Shown here piece after piece: positions 48,625-57,054 of a DNA stretch of 60,372 nt. A program made the translations under genes and the position numbers. The DNA is from Saprospiraceae bacterium. GTDB taxonomy: Bacteria > Bacteroidota > Bacteroidia > Chitinophagales > Saprospiraceae. The notes below the pieces were generated by a model, which ran no database searches, was not told where the DNA came from, and saw only the letters and a program-made list of their open reading frames with translations. Position 1 is the first letter of the stretch. Every line of letters starts with the position of its first letter. The stretch lies in contig JAHDHL010000029.1 of assembly GCA_020631355.1 (NCBI GenBank), positions 1 to 60,372 of the forward strand. The letters are read 5' to 3'.

Positions 48625-49755
48625 TTACATCTTACGTTCCACTCTTTCTACCATTTCCTTTTTCCAAGTAGCATAATCACCTGCAATGATGTGCTTTCTT
48701 GCTTCGCCAACAAGCCAAAGATAGAAACTCAGATTCTGCAAGGTCGCCAATTGCATACCCAACATTTCCTTGGTTCGGAATAAATGATGGAGGTAGGCTT
48801 TGGTATGCGTCCTACTGGTCGCACAAGGACCATGTTCATCAATGGCACTGAAATCCTCTCGCCATTTGGCATTTTTCATATTCATGTATCCATTGGCAGT
48901 ATATACCAATCCGTGTCGGGCATTCCTACTCGGAAGCACACAATCGAACATATCAACCCCCAAGGCAATACATTCCAGAATGTTGGATGGAGTACCTACT
49001 CCCATCAGGTATCTTGGTTTTTCCTTGGGTAGGACTTCATTCACAATGGCTGTCATCTCATACATTTCGGGAGCGGGCTCACCCACGGATAATCCACCGA
49101 TGGCATTGGCCTCTCTGTCAAAATCCCGTATGACCTTGGCAGACTCGACCCTTAAATCCTTATAGGTGCTTCCCTGTACGATGGGGAAAAGGGTTTGTTG
49201 ATATCCGTACAATCCCTCTTGGGCATCAAAGTGGTCACAACAACGTTTTAACCAACGATGGGTCATGGCTATGGAACGTTTGGCGTAATGGTAATCACAA
49301 GGGTAAGGCGTACACTCATCAAAGGCCATGATGATGTCACCGCCAATCGAACGCTGTATATCAATGGCAGTCTCAGGAGAGAAAAAATGCTTGGAACCAT
49401 CAATGTGGGACCTGAAAGTCACACCTTCTTCCTTGATTTTCCTCATTCCACTCAATGAATAGACCTGATATCCTCCACTATCCGTTAGTATGGGTTTATC
49501 CCAACCGATGAATTGGTGTAGCCCACCTGCTTTTTCCAAAACCTTGGTTGTAGGCCTGAGATAAAGATGGTAGGTATTGCCCAAAATGATTTGGGCATTG
49601 ATATCATCATGCAATTCCTGGAAATGAATTCCCTTAACGGTTCCTGCTGTTCCGACAGGCATGAAAATCGGCGTTTCGATACTTCCGTGATCCGTTTCTA
49701 TTTTGCCTGCCCTAGCATCGGAATGAGGGTCATTGTGTTGTAATGTGAACTTCAT
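48625..49755 (-). CDS. tgt: tRNA-guanine transglycosylase with reduced zinc site
   Basis: Tgt exchanges G34 for preQ1 in tRNAs with GUN anticodons, the first tRNA-level step of queuosine formation. The 376-residue product has the catalytic nucleophile region DCVLPSRNARHG, LTDSGGYQVYSLSG with the general acid/base Asp, FDECTPYPCDYHYA and GGLSVGEP. The usual C-terminal zinc ligands C-x-C-x2-C...H align to EHGPCATSRTH: only the middle Cys remains, the others being Gly and Ser. Length is normal. Genes queC and queF lie elsewhere in this window, completing part of the pathway. Confidence 0.95.
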   Translation of the reverse strand: MKFTLQHNDPHSDARAGKIETDHGSIETPIFMPVGTAGTVKGIHFQELHDDINAQIILGNTYHLYLRPTTKVLEKAGGLHQFIGWDKPILTDSGGYQVYSLSGMRKIKEEGVTFRSHIDGSKHFFSPETAIDIQRSIGGDIIMAFDECTPYPCDYHYAKRSIAMTHRWLKRCCDHFDAQEGLYGYQQTLFPIVQGSTYKDLRVESAKVIRDFDREANAIGGLSVGEPAPEMYEMTAIVNEVLPKEKPRYLMGVGTPSNILECIALGVDMFDCVLPSRNARHGLVYTANGYMNMKNAKWREDFSAIDEHGPCATSRTHTKAYLHHLFRTKEMLGMQLATLQNLSFYLWLVGEARKHIIAGDYATWKKEMVERVERKM

Positions 49756-49759
49756 CCTA

Positions 49760-49767
49760 CAAAAGTA
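49760..49767 (-). promoter_or_regulatory. Candidate -7 box of tgt, nearly touching the ATG
   Basis: The minus strand reads TACTTTTG four bases before the tgt ATG (49755). If used, the mRNA would be leaderless or nearly so. No -33 element at proper spacing, so confidence is low. Confidence 0.3.
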
Positions 49768-49790
49768 ATGATTCCGTCCAGAACCTTTGG

Positions 49791-49822
49791 TTTGCTTAAA
49801 AAGAACTTAGGTCCTAGCTTTG
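49791..49822 (+). promoter_or_regulatory. Consensus promoter of the histidine phosphatase gene
   Basis: TTTG (49791-49794), exactly 20 bases, then TAGCTTTG (49815-49822). This fits the Bacteroidota consensus TTTG-N19-21-TANNTTTG perfectly and is the best promoter in the window. The ATG follows 20 bases later, so the leader is only about a dozen bases. Confidence 0.8.
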
Positions 49823-49841
49823 CAGCATTAAACGATTCATC

Positions 49842-50462
49842 ATGAAAAAGACCCTTTATTTCGTAAGACACGGACAAACAAATTATAATAAGCAACACAT
49901 CGTTCAAGGTTCAGGTGTGGATTCTGACTTGAATGAGTCAGGTCTGGAACAAGGGATGATGTTTTTTGAAGCCTATAAGGATATTCCTTTTGAAGTGGTG
50001 TTTACATCCGCCCTGAAACGAACCCAACAGACTGTTGGTGCATTCATCAAAGCGGGGATTCCTTGGGAACCTTATACCGAAATCAATGAAATCAGTTGGG
50101 GAATCCACGAGGGAAAGAAAGGGGATCTGGCGATGCGGCAAAATTATCTGGCACTGAATGCAGCTTGGACTTCCGGCCAGTTGGACGAGAGGATAGAAGA
50201 AGGGGAAAGCGCTAACGAACTAGGAGAAAGAGTCGGTCGATTCATGGAAATGTTGAAAACCAGACCCGAAAAGACGATTCTGATTTGTACGCATGGCCGT
50301 ACGATGTGTGCGGTATCCTGTTTCTTGGAACACCGCCCATTGGAGGATATGCACTTGTTCAAACATCACAATACTGGCCTCACCCAAGCCGTTTATGATG
50401 GGCAAAGATTTGAAGTTCTGCTAAAAGATGACACTTCACATTTGCAACACAAAGAAATTTAG
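49842..50462 (+). CDS. Histidine phosphatase family protein
   Basis: The 206-residue product has the phosphoglycerate-mutase-fold signature LYFVRHGQTNYN with the phospho-accepting His (about 9), TSALKRTQQT, the acid residue in EISWGIHEGKKG and the second His in ILICTHGRTMCAV. Substrates in this branch vary (sugar phosphates, phosphoserine, alpha-ribazole phosphate), so the reaction is not assigned. It is divergent from tgt and has a consensus promoter. Confidence 0.88.
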   Translation: MKKTLYFVRHGQTNYNKQHIVQGSGVDSDLNESGLEQGMMFFEAYKDIPFEVVFTSALKRTQQTVGAFIKAGIPWEPYTEINEISWGIHEGKKGDLAMRQNYLALNAAWTSGQLDERIEEGESANELGERVGRFMEMLKTRPEKTILICTHGRTMCAVSCFLEHRPLEDMHLFKHHNTGLTQAVYDGQRFEVLLKDDTSHLQHKEI

Positions 50463-50538
50463 ACTGTCATTAACAGGAACGTAGGTCTTATTTCTCTTGA
50501 AAAACCAAGGGAATGACTTAAAAAAGGTTATAAATGCC

Positions 50539-50546
50539 TATTTTCG
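50539..50546 (+). promoter_or_regulatory. Candidate -7 box of the subtilase gene
   Basis: TATTTTCG (TANNTTYG) lies 35 bases before the ATG at 50581 and is followed by CAGC. The -33 position has no TTG. Confidence 0.4.
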
Positions 50547-50580
50547 CAGCACTTAATTTTTAATACCAATAAGTTTTACA

Positions 50581-52233
50581 ATGAATATTAAAACCATCAA
50601 AATAACGCTTACTGTATGCTTGGCACTAAGCTTTACTTTGGGATATGCACAAGCTCCTGAAAATTGGTTCAATCTGGATTACAATGCAGATGGAGTAAGA
50701 GGTGTCAGTACAGAAAAAGTATATCAGGAACTCGTTAAGGATAGAAAATCAACAACCGTAATCGTAGCAGTTATCGATTCTGGTGTGGATAGTGAACATG
50801 AGGATCTCAAGGATGTCATGTGGGTCAATGCTGATGAAATTCCAGGAAATGGAATTGATGATGACAAGAATGGCTATGTGGATGATATCCATGGATGGAA
50901 TTTCCTAGGAGGAAAGGATGGTCGTAACGTGAATGATGAAACTTTGGAGGTAACTCGTCTTTATGCTCACTACCGTAAATTGTACGGTGACTTGGAATCC
51001 ACTGACGGATTATCCAAGAAGCAGAAGAAAGAATATGAAGTATTCAAGAAAGTGAAGAAAGAAGTAGAGGATGAGCGAAATGGCGCTAAGGCACAATTGG
51101 CTAGCTTCGAAATGACTGAAACCATGGTAATGGGTGGTCTTAAGAAAGCAAAGGAGCTTTTGGGTGATAATGAATTGAATGAGGATTTCATCGGTGGTTT
51201 AGGCGAGGGTAGTGATCCATCCGAAGCTATGGCTATCCGTTTGTTGCAAGGTGCAGCCGAAGATGGAATGAACCTAGAAGAATTGGAGAAGGAAATTGCA
51301 GGCCAGATTGAGGGTGCTAAGAATTACTTCCAGGGTCAGGTGGATTATTTCTACAACCCGGATTGGAACCCAAGACCTGATATCATCAAGGATGACTATT
51401 CCAATTCTTATGAAAAGGGATATGGTAATAGTGATGTGAAAGGCCCTGATGCTGGTCACGGTACTCACGTTGCAGGTATCATCGGAGCCGTAAGGGATAA
51501 TAACCTAGGTATGATGGGTGTTGCAGACAATGTAAGAATCATGTCTTTGAGAGCAGTTCCTAATGGTGATGAGCATGATAAGGATGTGGCTAATGCCATC
51601 ATCTATGCTGTGGATAATGGTGCTTCTGTTATCAACATGAGTTTTGGTAAGAGCTATGGTTGGGATAAGCCAGCCGTGGATGCTGCCGTGAAGTATGCAT
51701 GTAAGAAAGATGTATTATTGGTACATGCTGCCGGTAATTCAAACCAAGATAATGATACGGCTTCTAACTTCCCTAATGATAGAATGGGTAAGAAAGGAAA
51801 GAAAATGGCTAAGAACTGGATTGAGGTAGGTGCCTTGTCCTGGAAGAAAGGAGAGGATGCTCCTGCTCGTTTTTCCAATTACGGTGCAGCCAATGTAGAC
51901 CTTTTCGCTCCGGGTGTAGATATCTATTCAACCGTTCCTGATGTGGATGAGTATGAAGCCAACAGTGGTACATCCATGGCTAGTCCGGTATGTGCGGGTG
52001 TAGCTGCGCTACTTCGTTCCTATTTCCCTGAATTGACTGCTGTACAGGTTAAGGATATCCTGATGTCTACCGTAGTACCGGTCAAGGGTGACGTGAAGCT
52101 TCCTGGTTCTGATGAGAAAGTAAAGATGTCAGAATTGTGTAAGACAGGAGGTGTGGTGAATGCATACGAAGCTTTCAAGGCTGCTGCAAAGACCAAGGGA
52201 AAGAAAAAAGGTTCCAAGAAGCCTAGAGCCTAA
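50581..52233 (+). CDS. Secreted S8 family serine peptidase with long insert
   Basis: The 550-residue product has a signal peptide (about 1-24, TLGYAQ) and a subtilisin catalytic triad: Asp66 in VAVIDSGVDSEHEDL, His293 in GHGTHVAGIIGA and Ser465 in NSGTSMASPVCAG; the oxyanion Asn is in HAAGNSNQD. Asp and His are about 227 residues apart, against 30-60 in subtilisins, because of an insert (about 120-275) rich in charged helix (KKQKKEYEVFKKVKKEVEDE). A DDDKNGYVDDIHGWNF motif after Asp is typical of Bacteroidota members. No sorting domain is present, the C-terminus is Lys-rich (KTKGKKKGSKKP), so periplasmic action is likely. Confidence 0.92.
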   Translation: MNIKTIKITLTVCLALSFTLGYAQAPENWFNLDYNADGVRGVSTEKVYQELVKDRKSTTVIVAVIDSGVDSEHEDLKDVMWVNADEIPGNGIDDDKNGYVDDIHGWNFLGGKDGRNVNDETLEVTRLYAHYRKLYGDLESTDGLSKKQKKEYEVFKKVKKEVEDERNGAKAQLASFEMTETMVMGGLKKAKELLGDNELNEDFIGGLGEGSDPSEAMAIRLLQGAAEDGMNLEELEKEIAGQIEGAKNYFQGQVDYFYNPDWNPRPDIIKDDYSNSYEKGYGNSDVKGPDAGHGTHVAGIIGAVRDNNLGMMGVADNVRIMSLRAVPNGDEHDKDVANAIIYAVDNGASVINMSFGKSYGWDKPAVDAAVKYACKKDVLLVHAAGNSNQDNDTASNFPNDRMGKKGKKMAKNWIEVGALSWKKGEDAPARFSNYGAANVDLFAPGVDIYSTVPDVDEYEANSGTSMASPVCAGVAALLRSYFPELTAVQVKDILMSTVVPVKGDVKLPGSDEKVKMSELCKTGGVVNAYEAFKAAAKTKGKKKGSKKPRA

Positions 52234-52282
52234 GTATAACTCGTGCCGCATAAAGGCAAGTAGCTTAGAAAAGGCATAACGA

Positions 52283-52319
52283 AACGGCCATGATTCAATT
52301 TGGATCATGGCCGTTTTTT
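52283..52319 (+). terminator. Terminator after the subtilase gene
   Basis: Perfect 12-base arms AACGGCCATGAT (52283-52294) and ATCATGGCCGTT (52304-52315) with a 9-base loop, followed by T-run TTTTTT. Confidence 0.9.
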
Positions 52320-52525
52320 GTGACGTCAAAATGTAGTTTAGGTAACGAATTTCAATTAATGAATATGCTTGATGTTTTCCCCTAAATGTTAATGAGTTAG
52401 AGGTTTATGAAAGAATGTTTAATTTAAACTGAAATTTATGACCTTAGATATGTGACTGGTATGGTCTCTGTCTGTCATAAAGACATGAAACATTTATTTG
52501 TAAACCAATTTTAAAGAAGATTAAA

Positions 52526-52927
52526 ATGCTAAAGGAATTTAAGGATTTTATCATGACAGGCAACGTAATAGATTTTGCCGTTGCTGTAATTTTGGCAGGT
52601 GCCGTAGGCCTAGTGGTCAATACTTTCGTATCTGATATCGTAATGCCGATAGTAAGTTTGGCTACGGGAGGAATCAGTTTTGAAAATATGTTCTATGCTC
52701 TAGATGGCGGAGAATATAAGACACTTGCAGAAGCCAAGGAAGCCGGAGGTGCAGTTGTTGCTTATGGTAATTGGATCAACAGTATCGTTAACTTGATTAC
52801 GGTAGGTTTGGTATTGTTCTTCATCGTTAAGGCGTACAATAAGACCAAGGAGCCTGTTGTGGAAGCTCCAGCAGGACCATCTGATAACGACTTGTTGACA
52901 GAAATCAGAGATTTGTTGAAGAAGTAA
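52526..52927 (+). CDS. mscL: Large-conductance mechanosensitive channel
   Basis: MscL opens under membrane tension to release solutes at osmotic downshock. The 133-residue product has the conserved N-terminal amphipathic start MLKEFKDFIMTGNVIDFAVAV-type, the pore helix M1 (AVAVILAGAVGLVVNTFVSDIV), a periplasmic loop, helix M2 (NWINSIVNLITVGLVLFFIVK) and the C-terminal helix with DLLTEIRDLLKK. Length and order are typical. It has its own terminator. Confidence 0.96.
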   Translation: MLKEFKDFIMTGNVIDFAVAVILAGAVGLVVNTFVSDIVMPIVSLATGGISFENMFYALDGGEYKTLAEAKEAGGAVVAYGNWINSIVNLITVGLVLFFIVKAYNKTKEPVVEAPAGPSDNDLLTEIRDLLKK

Positions 52928-52947
52928 GATTTGACGTTTTGATATTG

Positions 52948-52978
52948 AAGCCCGATGGGATTTCCCATCGGGCTTTTG
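52948..52978 (+). terminator. Terminator after mscL
   Basis: Perfect 13-base arms AAGCCCGATGGGA (52948-52960) and TCCCATCGGGCTT (52963-52975) with a two-base loop, the right arm running into TTTTGT. Confidence 0.85.
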
Positions 52979-53004
52979 TATTTATATCCATTCCATTAGT
53001 CGCA

Positions 53005-53037
53005 TACTTTCGGGTATTTGGCGGAAAATTTCGCCAA
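53005..53037 (+). promoter_or_regulatory. Candidate -7 box and inverted repeat upstream of the first DUF4199 gene
   Basis: TACTTTCG (53005-53012) matches TANNTTYG. Six bases downstream lies the inverted repeat TTGGCG-N8-CGCCAA (53018-53037), inside the expected leader, which could be an operator or a 5' hairpin. Confidence 0.4.
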
Positions 53038-53086
53038 TATTCAAACTATTTCTTCAAATTGGATACATAATTAAAATCACTTACAC

Positions 53087-53677
53087 ATGGAAAATTCGAC
53101 TTTGGACAACAGTATCTCTTACGACTATGATTTCAAACCCATCGCTATCCGATACGGACTCATCGGTGCGGGAGTTGCCATTTTTCTAATGCTCATTCAG
53201 TATCTGTCAGGGATGATGGACATGATGGAAATGATTGAGAATCCTCCCGGTTTTGGTAAGACCATTGCGATTTATGGACTATCATTCCTAGGGATTGTCA
53301 TTTATGCTGTTCTTTACTTCCTGACTATCAAGAGTTATCGTGACCAAATTGGCGGATACATTTCTTTTGGCCAAGCATTCAAGGTTTCTATCTTTTCGGT
53401 ATTGATTAAGGCCATAGCCTTATTTTTCTGGTGCCTTATTTTCTATTATCTGATTTATTCTGACTATCAGGAATCCATGATGGATTATATGGCTTTTGCC
53501 ATGAATCAAGGAGGTAGTGGAGGAGATGAGGATGTAATGGAAATGATAATGAGTTTTATGGAATATTTTGTTTCTCCTATCGGAATGTCCATTTCCGCAG
53601 CCATGTCAACAATGACAGGAGGAGCGTTACTTTCATTATTAGCTGCAGCCATTGGACAAAGGGATAAGGGAGCATAA
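53087..53677 (+). CDS. DUF4199 family membrane protein
   Basis: The 196-residue product has four membrane helices (about 22-42, 64-84, 100-122 and a C-terminal one at 165-190) and the family motif SFGQAFKVSIFSVLIKA between helices 2 and 3. DUF4199 proteins are found mainly in Bacteroidota and have no known function. A Met-rich, acidic periplasmic loop (about 130-160, GGSGGDEDVMEMIM) is distinctive. It is followed 47 bases later by a related gene. Confidence 0.85.
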   Translation: MENSTLDNSISYDYDFKPIAIRYGLIGAGVAIFLMLIQYLSGMMDMMEMIENPPGFGKTIAIYGLSFLGIVIYAVLYFLTIKSYRDQIGGYISFGQAFKVSIFSVLIKAIALFFWCLIFYYLIYSDYQESMMDYMAFAMNQGGSGGDEDVMEMIMSFMEYFVSPIGMSISAAMSTMTGGALLSLLAAAIGQRDKGA

Positions 53678-53724
53678 GCCAAAAATGCTTAATTTCGTGG
53701 CTCATTGAATCGTATCAAATTGCC

Positions 53725-54231
53725 ATGGAAAAATATAAAAGTGCCATAACTTACGGCCTAATTTCCGGGGTGGTTATCGTATTGTACCACCTCGGATTTC
53801 ATTTTGCCTCCAAATACAGCCTGACCTCATCCTGGTTCTTTTTCAGTATCTACATCCTACATGTACCCTTCATGATTATGAGTGGTTTGACATTCAGGAA
53901 AAATAATGAGGGCTTGGTGGAATTCAGGATTGCGCTCCGTGAGGTATTCATTACTTTTCTCGTGGGTACCATCATCTATTACATCTGTTATTATGTGATT
54001 TTCAATATTGATGCAGAACTCATCACCATGCAAAAACAGAGGGCCTTGGAAAATATCCAATGGTTGGAATCACAGGCATTCTATGATGAGGATGAGATAG
54101 CTCCAATGAAAGAAGCATTGGAGAATAGTGATTACACAGTGACTATCGGTAATCTCATCAAAGGGATTCCTTTCCGACTTCTGGGAGGCTTCGGGCTGAG
54201 TGCACTCGTAGCAGTCATGGTGAAAAGATAG
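53725..54231 (+). CDS. Second DUF4199-like membrane protein
   Basis: The 168-residue product has four helices in the same layout as its neighbour (AITYGLISGVVIVLYHLGF, SWFFFSIYILHVPFMIMSGL, LREVFITFLVGTIIYYICYYV, GIPFRLLGGFGLSALVAV) and the helix-2/3 linker FRIALREVFITF. The pair probably arose by duplication. A -7-like TAATTTCG (53690-53697) lies 28 bases upstream, so it may also be transcribed alone. A charged helix (about 95-130) separates helices 3 and 4. Confidence 0.75.
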   Translation: MEKYKSAITYGLISGVVIVLYHLGFHFASKYSLTSSWFFFSIYILHVPFMIMSGLTFRKNNEGLVEFRIALREVFITFLVGTIIYYICYYVIFNIDAELITMQKQRALENIQWLESQAFYDEDEIAPMKEALENSDYTVTIGNLIKGIPFRLLGGFGLSALVAVMVKR

Positions 54232-54343
54232 GAATAGGAATTCTTATTGTATTCGTTCATGGAAAAGGCCCCTATTGCCTTATGAATGGCATTAGGGAAA
54301 GAAAACTCATTCCTGTGCCCTAGATTCACATAGAAATAAACCT

Positions 54344-54351
54344 TACATTTG
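54344..54351 (+). promoter_or_regulatory. Candidate -7 box of the GT2 gene, close to the ATG
   Basis: TACATTTG matches TANNTTTG but ends only 5 bases before the ATG at 54357, implying a leaderless message if used. No -33 TTG at proper spacing. Confidence 0.3.
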
Positions 54352-54356
54352 GGATT

Positions 54357-55304
54357 ATGTCTCAACAATTGGATATCAGTGTCGTCATCCCTTTATTTAA
54401 TGAGGATGAGTCCCTGCCGGAACTGGTCGCTTGGATTGAAAGGGTTATGACCCAACATCAATTTACCTATGAAATTGTCATGGTTGATGATGGGAGCAAG
54501 GATAATTCCTGGAAAATCATAGAGGAATTACAAATCAAGAATCCGAATGTAAGGGGAATCAAATTCAGAAGGAATTATGGTAAGTCCGCAGCCCTTTATG
54601 TAGGGTTTGATGCGGTAAGGGGTGATGTGGTCATCACCATGGATGCCGACCTTCAGGATAGTCCCGAAGAAATTCCCGGACTCAGGAAATTGATTGTCGA
54701 GGATGGATACGATGTGGTCTCAGGTTGGAAAAAGAAACGACACGATCCCATCAGTAAGACCATTCCGACCAAATTATTCAATTGGGCTACTCGGAAAATG
54801 AGTGGTATCTATCTCCACGATTTCAATTGTGGATTGAAAGCCTACAAGAAGGATGTCGTAAAGAGCATCGAGGTTTATGGTGAAATGCACCGCTATATCC
54901 CAGTCATTGCCAAGGCCGCAGGATTCAATAAGATAGGGGAGAAAGTGGTGCAGCATCAAGCAAGGAAATACGGACATACCAAATTCGGTGGTTGGAACCG
55001 TTTCATCAATGGCTTATTGGATTTGATGTCTATTTATTTCATGAGCCGTTTCGGAAAAAGGCCCATGCACTTCTTTGGGTCCATCGGAACCATCTTATTT
55101 TCCTTGGGATTCATCATCCTATTATACTTCTTTGTGGATCGGATATTCCTCGCAGGATATGGCGCTACCGACAGACCCTTGTTCTTTATGGGAATCGTTT
55201 GTTTGTTGGTGGGGTCACAGATGTTCCTTGCAGGATTCCTTGGTGAATTGATTGCCCGTAATGCATCAGACCGTAATGCCTATCTCATAGAAACAGAAAT
55301 TTAG
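54357..55304 (+). CDS. Family 2 glycosyltransferase, dolichol-phosphate-mannose-synthase type
   Basis: The 315-residue product has a GT-A fold (about 5-225): SVVIPLFNEDESLPELV, VDDGSKDNSW, the metal-binding DxD in TMDADLQDSPEEIP and HDFNCGLKAYKKDVV, with KYGHTKFGGWNRFINGL before the membrane part. Two membrane helices lie at about 240-260 and 275-297. Such enzymes transfer a sugar from a nucleotide donor to a polyprenyl phosphate carrier at the inner membrane. Sugar identity is not decided. A GT4 gene follows 10 bases later, so the two likely act in one glycan pathway. Confidence 0.9.
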   Translation: MSQQLDISVVIPLFNEDESLPELVAWIERVMTQHQFTYEIVMVDDGSKDNSWKIIEELQIKNPNVRGIKFRRNYGKSAALYVGFDAVRGDVVITMDADLQDSPEEIPGLRKLIVEDGYDVVSGWKKKRHDPISKTIPTKLFNWATRKMSGIYLHDFNCGLKAYKKDVVKSIEVYGEMHRYIPVIAKAAGFNKIGEKVVQHQARKYGHTKFGGWNRFINGLLDLMSIYFMSRFGKRPMHFFGSIGTILFSLGFIILLYFFVDRIFLAGYGATDRPLFFMGIVCLLVGSQMFLAGFLGELIARNASDRNAYLIETEI

Positions 55305-55314
55305 GATTACATAC

Positions 55315-56451
55315 ATGAAAAAAAAGATTGTCATCCTAGGTCCTGCCCATCCCCTCAGAGGGGGAGGTATTACGACATTCAACGAAAGATTGGCTTACCA
55401 ATTCCAAGAAGAAGGTCATGATGTAACCATTTATTCCTTTTCACTCCAATATCCGAGTTTCCTTTTTCCGGGAAAATCACAATATACGGACGAACCCGCT
55501 CCCAAGGGACTCAGGATTCTTTCCAAGGTCAATTCCATTAATCCCATCAACTGGTTTCGGGTAGGAAATGAACTGAGAAAACTTCGACCCGACCATATTG
55601 TCGTTCGGTTTTGGTTGCCATTCATGGGGCCTAGCCTAGGGACGATATTGCGGCAAGTCAAGAAAAATGGGCATACCCGAATTGTTTCTATCGTGGATAA
55701 TATCATTCCACACGAAAAACGGTTAGGCGATAAGGTCTTTTCAAAATACTTCATCAATTCCATCCACCATTGTGTCGTGATGTCCAAGCGGGTAGGAGAG
55801 GATTTGAAGACATTTGTTCAGGACCAATCCATTCGGTTCGTTCCTCATCCATTATATGATAATTATGGCGAAATCCTACCCAAGGAACAAGCCCGGTCTT
55901 TCCTCAAATTACAGGAAGGAGCCAAGTATATCCTTTTCTTCGGATTCATCCGGAAATACAAAGGCCTGGACCTGTTGTACCGTGCAATGGGAGATGAAAG
56001 GGTCAAGGCATTGGGTGTCCGGCTTTTGGTTGCAGGAGAATATTATGTGGATGCCAACGAATATTCCAAGATAGCGGTAGAGGAGGGAATTGTGGAACAA
56101 TTGGACTTGCACACTCATTTTATTTCGAATGAAAGGGTCAAGCACTATTTTTCCGCTTCTGATTTGGTGGTACAGCCTTATAAGACCGCAACCCAAAGTG
56201 GTATTTCCCAGTTGGCCTATCACTTCGAAAAACCCATGTTGGTCACCCGGGTGGGTGGTTTGCCAGAAATCGTAAATCATGGAGAATCGGGTTATGTGGT
56301 ACCGACGGATAGTTCGTCCATAGCTGATGCCATCGTGGATTATTATGAACACCAAAGGGAAGCTGATTTCATTGAGGGGGTCAAGGAAAACAAGAAGCGC
56401 TTCTCATGGTCACATTTGTCGGGGGCGCTATTAGGACATGACCCATCATAA
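55315..56451 (+). CDS. Family 4 glycosyltransferase
   Basis: The 378-residue product has a GT-B fold. The N-terminal Rossmann part begins ILGPAHPLRGGGITTFNERL, the donor-binding part has ILFFGFIRKYKGLDLLYRAM, VAGEYYVDANEY and the C-terminal FSASDLVVQPYKTATQSGI, AYHFEKPMLVTRVGGLPEIV. The E-x7-E motif of GT4 enzymes is weak (KTATQSGISQLAYHFEKP occupies its place). It probably adds a sugar to the lipid-linked product of the preceding GT2 gene, by inference. Confidence 0.88.
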   Translation: MKKKIVILGPAHPLRGGGITTFNERLAYQFQEEGHDVTIYSFSLQYPSFLFPGKSQYTDEPAPKGLRILSKVNSINPINWFRVGNELRKLRPDHIVVRFWLPFMGPSLGTILRQVKKNGHTRIVSIVDNIIPHEKRLGDKVFSKYFINSIHHCVVMSKRVGEDLKTFVQDQSIRFVPHPLYDNYGEILPKEQARSFLKLQEGAKYILFFGFIRKYKGLDLLYRAMGDERVKALGVRLLVAGEYYVDANEYSKIAVEEGIVEQLDLHTHFISNERVKHYFSASDLVVQPYKTATQSGISQLAYHFEKPMLVTRVGGLPEIVNHGESGYVVPTDSSSIADAIVDYYEHQREADFIEGVKENKKRFSWSHLSGALLGHDPS

Positions 56452-56463
56452 TATCTTTGCCTA

Positions 56464-56883
56464 ATGGAACAACAAAATAGTACGAAGGACACAAGAGTAA
56501 GGCATGTATGCCTCAGTGGATGGCTCATTTCACTTATGGTATGTTATGCAATGGCCAGTTTGGTATATATACTGATACCCACATATCAGATAATGGACTG
56601 GGTGGCGAATCATCAGTTGGAGTCATGGATGATTATCAGCACTAAGATATTGGGATTGTTGAATGTATTATTCTGTGCATTGATATACATATGGAAGAAT
56701 TGGGGGTTCCTGGCATATTGGTGTTCCAGTTTATTCATGTTTGGATTGAGTCATCATTTAGGCATGAATACATTCTATTCTGTTATCTTCTTATTGGGTG
56801 GTGTTTTGATTTTATCTGCCATTCTTTTTGTGGAAGAAGAAAAAACAGGCAAATCTGCTTACGATCATCTATTCGGCTCCTAA
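56464..56883 (+). CDS. Small four-helix membrane protein
   Basis: No family recognised. The 139-residue product has four membrane helices (about 15-38, 58-78, 80-98 and 103-122), with short charged ends. It begins 12 bases after the GT4 stop, so it is in the same transcript and may be a membrane partner of the glycosyltransferases. The charge pattern (KDTRVRHVCLSG before helix 1) suggests a cytoplasmic N-terminus. Confidence 0.65.
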   Translation: MEQQNSTKDTRVRHVCLSGWLISLMVCYAMASLVYILIPTYQIMDWVANHQLESWMIISTKILGLLNVLFCALIYIWKNWGFLAYWCSSLFMFGLSHHLGMNTFYSVIFLLGGVLILSAILFVEEEKTGKSAYDHLFGS

Positions 56884-56908
56884 TCAGCGGACTACGCACT
56901 TTCTTCGG

Positions 56909-56927
56909 GCCTAAGTATAACTTAGGC
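56909..56927 (+). repeat. Short inverted repeat after the glycosyltransferase operon
   Basis: GCCTAAGT-ATA-ACTTAGGC has perfect 8-base arms and a three-base loop. A T-rich stretch (ATATTTTTTTAATTTTTTT) comes only about 15 bases later. It may be the operon terminator. Confidence 0.4.
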
Positions 56928-57054
56928 TAGTACCGACTTCAATATTTTTTTAATTTTTTTCTCACATCGTGCAACGATATGGAACACCCTTGCATATAGT
57001 GTTCGTAACCGTGCGGGAAAATTCATTTGTATATAATACTGAAATCATAATATC

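Noticed and set aside
52228-56927. Shared 14-base string GCCTAAGTATAACT after the subtilase gene and after the glycosyltransferase operon
   Set aside because: Only two copies, and in one it is half of a hairpin, in the other it spans a stop codon; no wider similarity, so probably coincidence.
56966-56978. Short inverted repeat ATCGT-GCA-ACGAT upstream of the repeat lipoprotein
   Set aside because: Only 5-base arms; expected by chance in a region of this size.
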